The notes under the pieces: generated by a model
The model's input: the letters and a program-made list of their open reading frames with translations, nothing else
The model's database searches: none
What the model was told of the DNA's origin: nothing
Translations under genes and position numbers: made by a program
Part shown: positions 22,119 through 34,099 of the stretch, in pieces
Layout of the letters: the number at the start of each line of letters is the position of its first letter
How positions within the stretch are numbered: the first letter of the stretch is position 1
Source: Forficula auricularia
Taxonomy: Eukaryota; Arthropoda; Insecta; Dermaptera; Forficulidae
DNA length: 64,000 nt
Direction: 5' to 3'
NCBI GenBank assembly: GCA_024734495.1
Contig: JALMQS010000841.1
Coordinates: forward strand, 4,580,465-4,644,464

Positions 22119-23245
22119 CAGGGCTGTGGAGACGGTAAAAAAAGACACGACTCCGACTCCAGATAATTTTAACATACTAGGCCGACTCTGACTCGACTCC
22201 GGTAAAATTAAACATTAAGTCATTTTATGGGAGGAGGGGTCCACGAATTCTTAAATAAATAAATTATAACGAAATACAAATATATTTTAAAATATTAATA
22301 AATATAAATGAAGTCGGCTAATAAATCTTCTTTCATTTAAAAAAATAAAAAAAAAATGAATTAAATATAAAATTTTGAATTTAATAAAATGGTTCTAACA
22401 AACAAAATATTCCTTCATAGATGGCCTTAAATCAACTTTATATACTCCTAATTATTATAAACTATTATATAAAATACATAAACATTTATAATAAACATCG
22501 AAAACACGTTCATTATTGTCAAAAGTGAAACTTTGATTAAAAACTACTTGTCCGCTTTGAAATGGTCTCGCGCCCTAGAGCTGGATACCACTGGCTTATG
22601 GAGTTGACAGCAAGTTGGTTGGTGCCTTCCCGACTGCGAGCGCTCATCAAGGCGGGTTGCATATCTCCGCCTGAATCGTTAATCTTGAAGAACGGCCTGC
22701 TCGAGCTACCCAGTTGACTCTGCATGGCCGAAAGAGTAGGAAATGGCGGCTAGCTGCATCGCGAATACTTTCCGTATAAATAGAAATGGCTTCTTCGACG
22801 TTCAATTTTGATAAACGGTCATACTTTTCAATTTTAAATAACCCATTTAAAAAATTTTGTTCAGATTTTACCATATATTTTCAATTTGGGCTAGTTTAGT
22901 TTCTTGATTCATTAAACGTGTTCGTTTCACTTTGTGACGTTCACAATTATCCGAATATATGCTTTGAAATCAATCATCATCATTTTCTAAGAAATACCAC
23001 ATAAGCTCCTTTTATTTTTAAAGTATTTGTTTAATATGTACTGAATAACATAAGCAACTTCATACAAAAAACCACCCTTTGTTAATTTTGCAAACTAAAA
23101 CAGTAAAAAAAATTTGAAAAGCTACAAAATACTACATTATAATTCTGCTGAGAATGAAATACAATATAGTATTATTGCTACTGCCAATGAAAGAGGAGAC
23201 AGAGACAGAGGGGAATGTCGCATTGGATTTCCTTCACTGACTTTT

Positions 23246-23290
23246 CAAACCCCTGAAGAAGGAGGGAATAGCCTCCGAAACGTCGGTTTT
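23246..23290 (+). ncRNA. Hammerhead-ribozyme-like motif of PLE type
   Basis: Order of elements: CC, CTGAAGA (C3-A9 box, 23253-23259), one extra A, stem GGAGG...CCTCC, GAAA, CG, TC, GGTTT. Helix I forms from AAAC-CC with GG-TTT (one bulge); helix III is a minimal A-U and C-G stack. This is the reduced architecture described for PLE hammerheads. The extra base between A9 and helix II departs from the canonical core, so activity is uncertain. Confidence 0.5.
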
Positions 23291-23329
23291 ATGAATAAAA
23301 AGATAGTGTAAGTGAAATATATTAATTTG

Positions 23330-23640
23330 CCGATGGTAATAGATTCAAATTTACTAGAAAATCATAAGAGGGTGTCATCTATTAAATCCGATGGAATGGA
23401 ATATTTTCAATTATATGTCAGAGGGGTTGTTTTTCACCCCCTCGGGAATCGAACCCGAATGCCAGTAACAGCATATGTCAGAGAGGTTCGTATCCCGCAG
23501 GTGAGCCAGGTGGCCCGGATTGCTGTTACTGGCACTGGGTTCGATCCCGAGGGAGTGAAAAACAACCCCTCTGACATATAATTAAAAATATTCCATTCCA
23601 TCGGATTTAATAGATGACACCATCTTATGATTTTCTAGTA
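23330..23640. repeat. Inverted repeat with tRNA-like core
   Basis: AATAGATTCAAATTTACTAG-side sequence and its mirror surround a core with GTTGTTTTTCACCCCCTCGGG in one arm and its complement in the other. The right arm carries GGTTCGATCCC (B-box fit) and AGCCAGGTGGC upstream. It looks like a head-to-head pair of tRNA-derived repeats. The ORF at 23312-23581 reads through it. Confidence 0.6.
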
Positions 23641-23918
23641 AGATAGTGTAAATTATCTTCTTCTTTTTTTTGAACTGCCTCATCGATATCCACTTAATTT
23701 GAAAAACATTTGGCAGGTAAATTTGGAAAACGAAATGAACTCTTTTTCATTTACATGAGACCCCATTTCATATATCTGAGAGTCTTTATACCAAGAAAAA
23801 GCATTGTATCAATATACTTGAAAAAAATTTATGTTGAAAATAAAAAGTGAGAAATCCCAAAGTTGGAGTCGGAGTTGACATATTTTTCCCGACTCCGACT
23901 CTTGACTTCACAGCCCTG

Positions 23919-24663
23919 ATTATCGAAGGGAATATCATCAAGCGAAAAGGTAGAGACGTAAGTATCTGTGCACTCGGGTCTGAAGTGTAAAGAAAGAGGG
24001 AGGTCGAAAGTGAGTTCCACTTTCTTAAAATCATGGGATAAGCTTATTGGCGAATGAAGGGATTCGGCACTTCTCTAATTTATTAACGATGAGGGTTTGG
24101 GAGTCGGTGAATCACCTGCTAATCGAAAAACATGTATTGGGGTAATTATTGATTCATCAAACCAATGCGCCATGGTAGTATCTAAAAATGGACATTGGTA
24201 AATGCAGAAACACTTCTTCATCATATATAAATATTTTCTAAAATTGTATTTAATATAACTTTCTATTCCAATATTTGTACATTAATTAATATATACATCG
24301 ATGACCTAGTGAGTCTTCCCAATTTTAGCCGTGTTTCGTGCAAATAGAAGACTGTGGGAGTTGCGGCCGTCTTACGAGAAACACAACGGCTCTATTCCTT
24401 AAGAGTATATGACATTGACAGGCAGAAGTTATAATGTTATAAATATATAGGTACGTAACTAAATAATTTAAAAAAATTGATTTGTTTTAAAACCAAACCC
24501 TAAAAATCGACGTTTCGTAAATGTCCCCTCTTCTTCTTGAAAGGGTCTATAAGTAAGCATATATAACCGTCAGCATCTTGTCTCCTTTATTAATGTAGAT
24601 TTTATTATTATTTCGTGACATTGACAGGCATTTCTAATAAGAGATGATTATGGGGAGGTTATA
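23919..24663. other. Non-coding; hairpin and PLE-like trace
   Basis: At 24335-24405 a long imperfect hairpin (AGCCGTGTTTCGTG paired with ACGAGAAACACAACGGCT, inner GAAGAC/GTCTT) stands out as GC-richer. At 24503-24545 on the minus strand CAAGAAGAAGAGG...CGAAACGTCGAT resembles a decayed PLE hammerhead end. No gene recognised. Confidence 0.4.
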
Positions 24664-26559
24664 TTGTTTGAGGTAAAAGATCAGTTGCAAGAAAAATAGT
24701 TCATGGTTTGGTCTTAATGTTTCTTTTTAGAGGAACAGCATCGTCTTGGGTCCTCGTTTGCCAGCCCAAGGCTTTTTGTATATAATATATATTTTTGTTT
24801 AAATTATTTTTATTTATTTATTATATTATTAAGTCGTATCTAGTACGATGGAACCGTATTTTTCGAACTTTCCACATAAATTTCACCATTAGTGCCTGAC
24901 CGAAATTTATATAATGACCTATATTAAAAAGAATTTAATTTTCAACAGAAAAGTAAATATAAGTCAAATCTCTAAAATCATTAGTTTACGAGTTCAAAGA
25001 TATATTCCAATATTGTAGAGTGAAAGGACTTGGATCAAAAGAAATAATGTGTCTCTGATCGAGACACTTCCTCTTGATCTAACAGACCTAAAGAATTATA
25101 AATAACAAAGAAATCGATCTTATTTTATCGATTTAATCTATCTTGAAGTTCATAGTAACTTTTTAATATAAGAAAATAGCATTTTGATTAAGAATTTTGT
25201 AGTTTAAAAGAAATCGTATGAAAAGATTCAATTTCTTCTCTCCGGGAGCGAATCAACTAGAAATGGCAAAAAGTTTTATTTTCATTAGATATTTCGATTC
25301 AAATCTATTGAAATTTCATATCTATGTGTTATTTTCATTTATCTATTATATAAAATTATTATTATTAAGAAATTTGAATTTTAAAAGGTAGTTTATTTGA
25401 AGTCCAAATTGAAAAACATTAGTAACTCCGCTTCAATTTTTTTTTAAATATGAAATTAATAGATAATATAAAACAATGAATTGTTAATCATTTAATTCAA
25501 TTTTGAAAGAAATTGATTACGTGCTTTTTGAGAAAATGGTCAAAAACCATCTGAACCGTCAAAAAACGATGTTTTTTTGAAAGCACGAGTTGCCTTTCAA
25601 AAAAGTTTAAAAAGTCATATGAAACGAAACATTGACTTGTGACATGGAGGTGAATTTTAAAATGTTTCTAAAACGGCCTTTCATAGACGATTTTCTGTGT
25701 TTTTGACGAAAGTACTGAAGCGATTTCGTTCAAAATTGAATTAGATTATTAATAATTAATTGTTTTATAATATCTATTAATTACATATTTTTAAAAATAA
25801 TTTAAAGGAGTTATTAGCTTTTTTTTCAAATTGGACTTCAAATAAACTACTCTTTAAAATGCAAATTTCCTAATAATAATTATTTGACATAAAAGATAAA
25901 ATGAAAATAACACAGAGATATGAAATTTCAATAGATTTGAATTAATAGAAAAAAAAATAAAACTTTTTGCCATTTCTAGTTGATTCGCTCCCGAGAGAAG
26001 AAATTGAATCTTTTCATACGATTTCTTTTAAACTACAAAATTCTTAATCAAAATGCTATTTTCTTATATTAAAAAGTTAGTATGAACTTTCAAGATAGAT
26101 TAAATCGATAAAATAAGATCCGATTTTCTTTGTTATCTTACTTTAGGTCTGTTAGATCAAGAGGAAGTGTCTTACACATCATTTCCTTTGATTCAAGTCC
26201 ATTCACTCTACAATATTGGAATATATCTTTCAACTCATAAACTAATGATTTTAGAGATTTCACTTATATTTATTTTTCTGTTGGAAATTAAATTCTTTTT
26301 AATATAGGTCATAGTAAATTTCGGTTAGGCACTAATGGTGAAATTTATGTGGAAAGTTCGAAAAATACTGCTCCAGCGTACTAGATACGACTAAATAATA
26401 TAATAAATAAATAAAATAATTTAAACAAAAATATATATTATATACAAAAAGCCTTGGGCTGGCAAACACGGACCCAAGACGATGCTGCTCCTCTGAAAAC
26501 ATTAAGACCAAACCATGAAATATTTTTCTTGCAACTGAAGTTTTATCTCAAATATAAAT
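24664..26559. repeat. Giant inverted repeat, about 850-bp arms
   Basis: Arms of about 24664-25520 and 25715-26559 are reverse complements with scattered differences. Paired positions sum to 51223, for example CCCAAGGC at 24765 against GCCTTGGG at 26451. The loop is about 190 bases. I see no transposon-type termini or ORF. It may be a fold-back element or an inverted duplication. Confidence 0.85.
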
Positions 26560-26689
26560 ATATTTTCTTTGTCACCCCAAGTTCTGTTCTCATTTTTGTT
26601 AGAACATCTATCGGACCAACATATTCGAAGCAATCTTCTAAACAATTATATTTCACAGGCTTTTTTTTGTGATCAGCATAAAAGATGTT

Positions 26690-27648
26690 GCATAAAATCG
26701 CTGTTTTTCCTTCATAAAATGAAAACCACTCATCCTAGAAACCTGAATCCTATCTCATTCTCTAGGAAATTTCGTTGAGATTGAACGTTTATTGACCAGT
26801 TTTTTGATAAAAAAATCTTAGATTTATAGATATCCAACATTTTCCATGACACTTTTGAAGATTCGGATCATATCCTGTCCGGAAAATGTAGGATATCTAT
26901 AAATCTAAGAGTTATATAAAAAAGTGGTCCAAGTAAACGTTCAAGTAAATAAAATTTCCTAGAGAATGAGATAGAAATCAAGTTTCTAGGATGAGTAGTT
27001 TTTCAAAAACTGCGATTTTTTAAAACAATGGATCATTTCCTGTCATGGAAAATGCTGGATATCTATAAATCTAAGAGTTTTAACAAAAAAGTGGTCCAAC
27101 TAAACGTTTAAGTGAACAAAAAAGTTTAAGTCAACAAAAGTATTTTTGGATGAGTGGTTTTTATTTTATGAAGGAAAAACTACGATTTTGCAAAAAATTG
27201 CATTTTTTTCAATACTTCAACCTCATTGCGGCACGCGTTACCATTATCCAATCAAGATGAAACTTTGTTTCAATTGTAGAAAATTTAATCTAGTTTAAGT
27301 CACTGTATAGAGTGGTCTTTGTCGAAAATGTGCTCCTTCATGGTCAAAATGGGAAAAATCGGAAAATGTGCGACTTTTTGGGATATTCAAAAGTGATCCC
27401 CGGGGCTGTTTTTTAGATCCCCATTAAAAATCAAACTAGTGGACCAATTTTGCATTTTTTTAATCGACGCGAAATTTACGCGGTTATTTATAAAATATGA
27501 ACTGTTTTCGTGAAAAACTGAAAAATGTCCGAAAATTTCGAGGTTTTTCGGCCACCAAACTTCCCACTTCCCCTGTCCCACACTTTGGAGGTCGCAAACT
27601 ATTTTCCCGTAATTAATGTAAACTGAAACCCCTCTATTTACTGGGCTA
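26690..27648. mobile_element. Family E fold-back element, left end missing
   Basis: Shares with 11848-13190 the CATAAAATGAAAACCACTCA block, its mirror, CGACGCGAAATTT, and the end CTATTTACTGGGCTAGT at about 27634-27650. The minus-strand ORF 27387-27671 is a reading of one arm. Confidence 0.7.
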
Positions 27649-27650
27649 GT

Positions 27651-29990
27651 AAATGAAATTGTATTTACCATATTTATAAAATTTGTATAATGTGAGGAGA
27701 GTTAAAAAAAACAATATTTAAAATTATATTTTCTCTTCAAAAAGAGTAGTAATTAGTCGTCTTGAAAATTTTCCTGCCTCTGAAAAATTTTCTGCGGACG
27801 CCCATGAACGGCAGCTTATCGGAAGACCAGAATGTTGATTTCACTCAAAAATTTACAATTGTTTATTGCTTATGCAAGTTAAGAAATTTCGAAAAGGAGA
27901 GGAGAAATAATTTTCAAATAGTATTTTTTTCTGTCTGTCTCGATTCCGAGATTATCAAAACAGATTGTCGCAGAAAGTTCTTTCTAGAGCCAAAATTGTA
28001 AATTTCGATAAATAAACTGGAACCAACTAATTTAAACAGGGATCAAATTTATACCTGTCTATGAATATATCAATCTTTATAAGCAGAAAAATATAAATAA
28101 AAAGTCGATGAGAAAATTGTAAATAAAACAAAATTTCCTCGAGTATAGGGGTATTTCTAGTAGTCCGAATTCAAATCTTTCTAGCCTACAACTAGCCAAG
28201 TTTTGGATTTAGTTGCCTTACGAATTAACATTGCTGAATGCAGGAGTAGTACTTACGCACACACACACACACACACACCAATGGATTTTTGGCCATTTTT
28301 GGTCTCTGGGAACAAAAAATCTTGTATTTTTTACTTATTAATAGGTATTTTTGTTCTAAATTAGATTTCCATCTATCGTTTACTTTCTCCTAGAAGTGAT
28401 ATAATATGTATAACTTTGTAACTTTGAAGAGACCTCAAAGTGTACAGATCTAGGTAAAGAAATGGAATACTTCCACATAAAACTAAATACAAGTATTGTA
28501 TCTCCCAAAAACGTATCAAGAGACCCTCCCCCCCCGAAGTGGTCTAGTTGTAGACTAAATGTAAATTTACGTACGGAACATTTTAAATTTTTATTTAATC
28601 TAACTTTTAGTCTAAAACTTTCATATTAATAAATACTTTTTCATTAAATTCTGTTAGTTAATATTTTTTTTTAGAGTAAACTTCGCCCTACTCCCCTAAA
28701 ATAATTTTTTGATAGAGTCCTCCGTAAATATAAGCTCTTCAGAACGTTCCAAAAACTTCTCTAGTCAAGCACCATTTAGGAAGATATATTTAGGGTTATT
28801 AATGAAATTGATTTAAATACGGGTGGGTGGCACATGGGGAGGGGTTGAGACGAAGAGTGGGTCATTGAAATTTCTGGTGGGGGGGTGAAAATTGTTGCAA
28901 AAATAGCATTATATGCTAAAAATAAAAACTATCAAGTTAATAACTTCAATAAAAGGTAATAAAAACCTCTTCTAATTCTTTAGAAGTGAATAAAATATAA
29001 TGTACAAGGGGGGGGGGGTACTTTTCATGAAACTGAGGGTGACTTATGAAGCTAAGGGGGGAGGCACCCTTGATTTAAAGGAATCAATCATTGATCCACC
29101 CAGAAAACTGTTAATCTCTGGAAATTAAGAGGAATATAACACACTTCTCTAGGGCTCACATAGTGTATCCATATGAAACTTTTTAGTGGTCACCAGATAT
29201 AATTTTCGCGTAACTTCCTTTAATATCCTTCAATTATGACTCGTATTGAATATTGCTCAGTCTAGCTATGGGAAAATTGAAGTATAAAGAATGAATAGAA
29301 GTACTTTTTTTGCATTTCATATAATAAAAAATTCATTTATTTTGAAATCAAGAAATGTATTTGGTTTTCACTCATGATTAGAGTGAAATGCGCAGGATTG
29401 TAAAAACCTTGAAATTTCCCACTAACTTTTTTTTATGTCTATAGGACGAGCTAATGAATCCATTTACTTAAATAAGACTTATTTAAAGTAAATTAGGAGA
29501 TAATTTGGTAACATTGCATTGGCAAAGCGATTAAATAGTTGTGTCACCTTTTTTATTAGAAACATCAATTATTTATTTCGAATTAAAAAATTCTTAAAAA
29601 TATTCATAGTGACCCAAAAAATCTCTCTTCGTTTTGGAATGGAAATTTTAAAATAAATAGAGTCATGTAATTTTAAGAATTATAAGATGAGAATCAAAGA
29701 ATATTTTCAATTTATTAGAAATCTCCATTTATTCTGAATTAAAAAATCCTTTATAACATTTGTGATTAAAAAAACCCTAGTATTCGTATAGAATATAAAA
29801 ATTAGAAGAATAAATGAAAAGTACTCGATGCAGTATTTTTTTTTTTTTTTTTTAATCAAGCATTCGTTTTTGAAGTTTCACTTATTAAATAGATTGTTTC
29901 TCCCCATGAAAATTACATTGGTTCATTAATTTGATCAATCGTTCGTTTATCTTTCTTTAATAATTACCAAGTACAAGTGAGTTCAACGTT
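27651..29990. other. No gene seen; CA microsatellite
   Basis: AT-rich with a CA run (about 28258-28279), short C/G runs (28530, 29008) and a T-run (29839-29854). The ORF 27762-28001 has no recognisable domain. Inverted or tandem structure was not obvious. Confidence 0.4.
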
Positions 29991-29994
29991 TATA

Positions 29995-30370
29995 CTTTAT
30001 CATACGAGTAACGCAGTATGATCGCAAGGATTGTAATGGCGCAGGAAAAAATGCTCGATTCCTTCTTTTTTCAAAATATCTCAAAAACGGTTAATACTAT
30101 TTAGATAAAAAAATTGACCGAAATCACGTAGTTAAGAACTACAAAAAAATCTTATCTTATTATATTAAACGACCAATTCTTGTATATATATATATATATA
30201 ATCGGTCTCTCGAAAACGGTTCTAAGGATTTGGATGAAATTCACGTGTAGGGGTTTTTGAGTTGACATTTCGATCTGTCACGGTCTCATCTTCGGCTAAG
30301 TTTAATTTGATGGATTTTTTCTTAATTGAAATAATTATTCACAGGTGGTTGTCTCGATAAAAATTCATTT
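29995..30370 (+). mobile_element. Family A left end joined to family D 5' block
   Basis: 29995-30150 matches the left end of family A (TTTATACTTTATCATAC, then CTCAAAAACGG). From about 30156 the family D start (TATTATATTAAACGACC) and GATTTGGATGAAATTCACG follow directly. Two truncated elements are juxtaposed. Confidence 0.55.
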
Positions 30371-30542
30371 TAAAGAATACATAGGTAAATGTATCTTTAT
30401 ATAACTAACTTAAAATATTTTTATTCACAGTGTACTGAAAAGGAAAAACAACATTATTATGATTTTTTATATTTTTGTAGAGAATGCATTTTTTGAAGCA
30501 GCTCATTGTTCTTTACAATATATTCATAAAATTCAGAACACG

Positions 30543-30770
30543 TCATATAATGATATTGGATTTTGGTATTAACAAACCCTTTAGAGTTTCTACGGAAAGT
30601 TGAGTTTTTTCAAAGGAGCATAAATTATTCATCCAAGAGAATATTCTTTCTGTGAGGGCATTTGATGCAAGCAAACAAAAGTAAAATTCGACCATTTTGC
30701 TTAAATTCCCATGGGGAATGTTTGTAGTTGTAAAATGTGCAAAAATTTCTATCCATTTTCATATTTAAAA
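30543..30770 (-). pseudogene. hAT transposase C-terminal fragment
   Basis: A minus-strand frame of about 75 codons ends at a stop at 30543-30545. It contains LLASNALTERIFSWMNNL and TQLSVETLKGLLIPKS. This is the hAT dimerisation-domain pattern (SNA..ERVFS.MN......RLSVETL..LL). The rest of the transposase is missing, and a stop precedes the frame. The family F end GGTCACCTTAT at about 30914-30925 lies on its upstream side, so it is probably the relic of an internally deleted hAT element. Confidence 0.75.
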
Positions 30771-30930
30771 CGAAAAAAACCGAAAGGAAATTTAGATTAT
30801 AAGTATTACTGGAAAACGGGATTTTTACGGGACACTAGATAAAAAATTTTATTGTTTCAAAGTATAAGGGACACGGCATCTAAAAATGGAAATGTTTCGT
30901 TAAATACGGGACGAATGGTCACCTTATCAT
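30771..30930 (-). mobile_element. Family F terminal region of the deleted hAT element
   Basis: Read on the minus strand it starts ATAAGGTGACCATTCGTCCC and repeats the phrase GTCCC, as does the copy at 18465. It leads into the hAT C-terminal frame, linking family F to an hAT-like source. Confidence 0.55.
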
Positions 30931-31112
30931 TACAATATAAAATATAAATGTGAAAGTAAAAAACAAAATGCGTTTTTACAATTTTATTTGTAGAGTTGAC
31001 CAATGAAAAATATATTCTAGCTTGAACCAAGCAAAACATATATTTTAAATAATTCAATGAATACATAATAATATTTTGTTTTAAAATTATTTCGCGACGG
31101 TGTATATAATAC

Positions 31113-31320
31113 CTATAATAAACTCAAATTGAAGTGAAAAAATAAATTATGAAAATGGATAAAATAAATAAAATAAAGTAAAAACCTAAAAAGGTACTTA
31201 TTTTCACCAAGTTTCTTGTTTTTTCTTCCCCCTTTTGATAATAAATAGTGAGAGCGGGTGGGCGCTAAAGATAGGGGGTGAAGGGGGGCTCGCCCCCCCT
31301 TGGCTACGCCACTGCTATAC
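31113..31320 (-). mobile_element. hAT-like terminus
   Basis: On the minus strand CAGTGGCGTAGCCAAGGGGG opens a C/G-rich terminal region, the common hAT end type. The other end was not found. The ORF 31113-31325 reads through this terminus. Confidence 0.5.
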
Positions 31321-31329
31321 ATCATCAGT

Positions 31330-33720
31330 CTTTTTTAATTAGAAATATATTATATTTGTTATTTCTCCTGGTTTGGAATACCCAATGATTGGATATAGGT
31401 AAATTTGTTTTGATGTAATAGTAAGCTGGTCACTCACAAACGAAAACTTTTCAATTAATTGAAATTTTAGACCCCTCAAAATATTTTTATTTTAATTAAA
31501 AAAATATTTAGAGGAAAAAAAAACATTCAGAAGGAGAATAATAATATAAATTTCAAAAGTTATTTTTTGATAGAAATTTTTCACAAATATAATTTGAGAA
31601 AATTAAATGAGATAAAAATAAATAGGATTCTTTAGTCCTTGATTTAGAGGAACTATATGATCTGACGTCCTTATCAAATTATAAATTTATTTTATGGAAA
31701 TAAATCATTAATTTAATTATTAGAATATATCTATTAGATCAAATAAATACAGTTCTTTTATCAAAACAATCTCAAAACGTCTATTAAATATCCAAACATT
31801 TCAGGAGAAATTCTCACTTTATCAATCTAAATTTGAAAAAATTGTTGCTTTAAAAAGAATACAAAAAAAAATAGAAAAACGTTTGTGTTAGTTTTGATAA
31901 AAGATCTGTAGGTACCTATTTATTTAATAGAATAAAATAATCAATAAATCATTTCAAAATATCTATTATATCTGTCTAACCTAGGTTCATTTGGATTATA
32001 TAATCGAACATAATAAAAATTCACATGAGAGGAGTTAATTTGTTATCTAAAATATGCATCACTAGAACAGGAAGACCAATTAATAACAGACAGTACAATT
32101 AAGATTTAATTAATCTACGTGTTGACATTCTAATATTGAATATTATATCTAGTATTTAAGAAAACAATGACGAAATAAATAAGCCGCTAAATATCATGTG
32201 GATTCGTAATTTAATTTTCAAAATCTGGTAACCTTCGTCGCAGTTCAGGTGTCTATCTTACTTTAACAAGGATCATTAAAACATAATTAAAACAATAATA
32301 GCAATAATATTACACAATTAAAAATCAGATATTACTGTGGTTATAATTATATCTGATTTTAATTTATTTTTAAATAGGATAAACAGTCATTTTTTTGTTT
32401 TGTTTTTTGTTTTTCAATGTTATTCGAACACAAACATTGATACTGACCAAGTTCTTAGAATATTAGATTAAAAATTTTAAATGAATATATCTGAAAGAAT
32501 GATGAGAGAATCATGCATATATTGATATCAAAGCAGAGTTCAGATTGATTATCAAATGTTGTTGATTGTTTTATAGCGAAGTAAGCTCAAAAGAATTTAA
32601 ATATTAGTGATTTGTTTTTATGATAAACATGTTCTAATCAGGCGTTTCTCAATCTTTTTAGGGTTCCGCTCAAACTTAAAACGGGACCCTGTTAGTGCCG
32701 ATACAATGTCTGTCTGTATATATCTCAGTCAGTCAAAGTGTAAGCTAAATATGATAGCAACTTGGAATTTATTAATTATATGTATTAATTTTCTATCCAA
32801 TCAAAAATTGTATTAAAATGCTATTCAAATGATTATTTTGCGAAGTTTTGAACTTTTTATTTTATATAAAATATTTTTTTAACATAGAGTTTGAGGTAGT
32901 CTTTTAAAGATCTCAATAAGTAGAATTAGGCTTAATTAAAAATAATGGTGTGGAAAGGCGTCAAATTAGTTACTTTTTTCACGATTTTTGACCCAAAAGA
33001 ATTTCCAAACCGCTGGATTATGAAAAAAATCTACATATACGTCCATTCTCTCCTTATTAACAAAACATAAAGAACCAATTTGATATTTCAAGTATTTTGG
33101 AAGAAATGTTACGAGCCTTCACTATGAGTTCAACTAATAGTTGGGCGCTTTTTATAAATTATTGAAATGTGAACCACCAAAACAAAAATCAAAAATTTAT
33201 CTACCATAAACTAAAAATCTAAATTCTCTATAATTTTTTTTTTTAGCCTAATAAATTTATTTTAAAATTCTAAACACAAAAATTGTCATCCGATGAAGAA
33301 AATAATTAATTTAGAAATACTCAAAACAAGCTAAAAAAAATTTATTTCCCCAACCAAATAAAAAATAATTCTAAATAACAAAAATAATGAAGAATGAATA
33401 AAAATATGAAATTTCGTTTTTTCTTTAATCATTTAAAACTATCTGAGAACTTTCAGAACCGCCTTCATATTGAGTCTAATATAAATATTTCACATGACAA
33501 TGTGAGTTAATGAAGTTTTAGTCAGAATCGGATTCATATCATCAACCATATCATATTAACAATCATATGATTTCTATTTTAACTAAAACTTCATTAATTT
33601 TCATGAAGATGAAGGTTGCCTTCTGAAACTTTTCAAATTTTTCGATTAATAAAGAAAAAAAGAAAATTTATTAAGTGTTAAAAATAAAGACAAGTTTTCT
33701 CTGTGAACTCCTGAATAAGA
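31330..33720. other. AT-rich sequence, no gene seen; family G repeat at 32655
   Basis: Around 32655-32720 is AGGGTTCCGCTCAAACTTAA, then ACGGGACCCTGTTAG and GTCTGTCTGT, an interspersed repeat (family G) also split at 18430/18882 and diverged at 34712-34770. The ORF 32607-32816 reads through it. The remainder is AT-rich without recognisable exons or RNA genes. Confidence 0.45.
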
Positions 33721-33722
33721 TG

Positions 33723-33766
33723 GGATCGTAGCCCGAAATATATATATAGTCATGCTAAAAAGCATC
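33723..33766 (+). ncRNA. Degenerate hammerhead-like motif
   Basis: CTGAATAAGA, then GGG...CCC, then CGAAA, a TA run and GTC. The order matches the hammerhead core boxes, but the first box is interrupted. Probably a decayed PLE terminus, since another PLE-like palindrome follows at 33862. Confidence 0.3.
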
Positions 33767-33861
33767 TTGTCTTTTATTTTTGTGAAACCTATCTAGAATT
33801 CTATATTTAAAATTTTTTTTAAATTTTCTTTTACTTTATTTAAATATAGAGTAAGGGTGTG

Positions 33862-34022
33862 TAGTTTCACAGTGAATGAAATAAAACTCAAAGAGGTTTA
33901 TACAAACTCAATATATTTCGGATTATTAGTCCATCATCAGATGATGGACTAATCCGAAATATATTGAGTTTGTATAAACCTCTTTTGAGACTCTATTTCA
34001 TTCACTGTGAAACTACACACCC
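33862..34022. repeat. Near-perfect palindrome with hammerhead-like arm
   Basis: GGGTGTGTAGTTTCACAGTG at left and CACTGTGAAACTACACACCC at right bound a palindrome centred near 33940, with arms of about 75 bases. On the minus strand the centre reads CTGATGATGGA...TCCGAAATATATTG, a hammerhead-like order. A head-to-head pair of PLE terminal repeats is my interpretation. Confidence 0.65.
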
Positions 34023-34099
34023 TTTTACTCTGACCAACTAACATCATGTTTCACCTAAAACCTACACCACTTTCCATAAGTAAAATTTATTTAAATATG

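Larger units (their letters stand above)
22119..23918. mobile_element. hAT-type element, 1.8 kb, with nested repeats
   Basis: CAGGGCTGTGGAGACGG at left and CAGCCCTG at right, with subterminal GACTCCGACTCC repeats at both ends, fit the CAGGGCTGTGGAGTCGGAG hAT terminus common in invertebrates. Flanking 8-mers (ATTGCAGA and ATTATCGA) are only similar. Around 22540-22880 are two overlapping minus-strand ORFs (22537-22725, 22647-22874) that I could not assign. A hammerhead-like motif (23253) and an inverted tRNA-like repeat (23330-23640) lie inside. Confidence 0.6.

Noticed and set aside
22537..22874. Overlapping minus-strand ORFs considered as a reverse-transcriptase or transposase N-terminus
   Set aside because: Some phrases (EEAISIYTESIRDAASRHF) looked LINE-like, but no diagnostic motif could be confirmed; left unassigned inside the hAT-type element.
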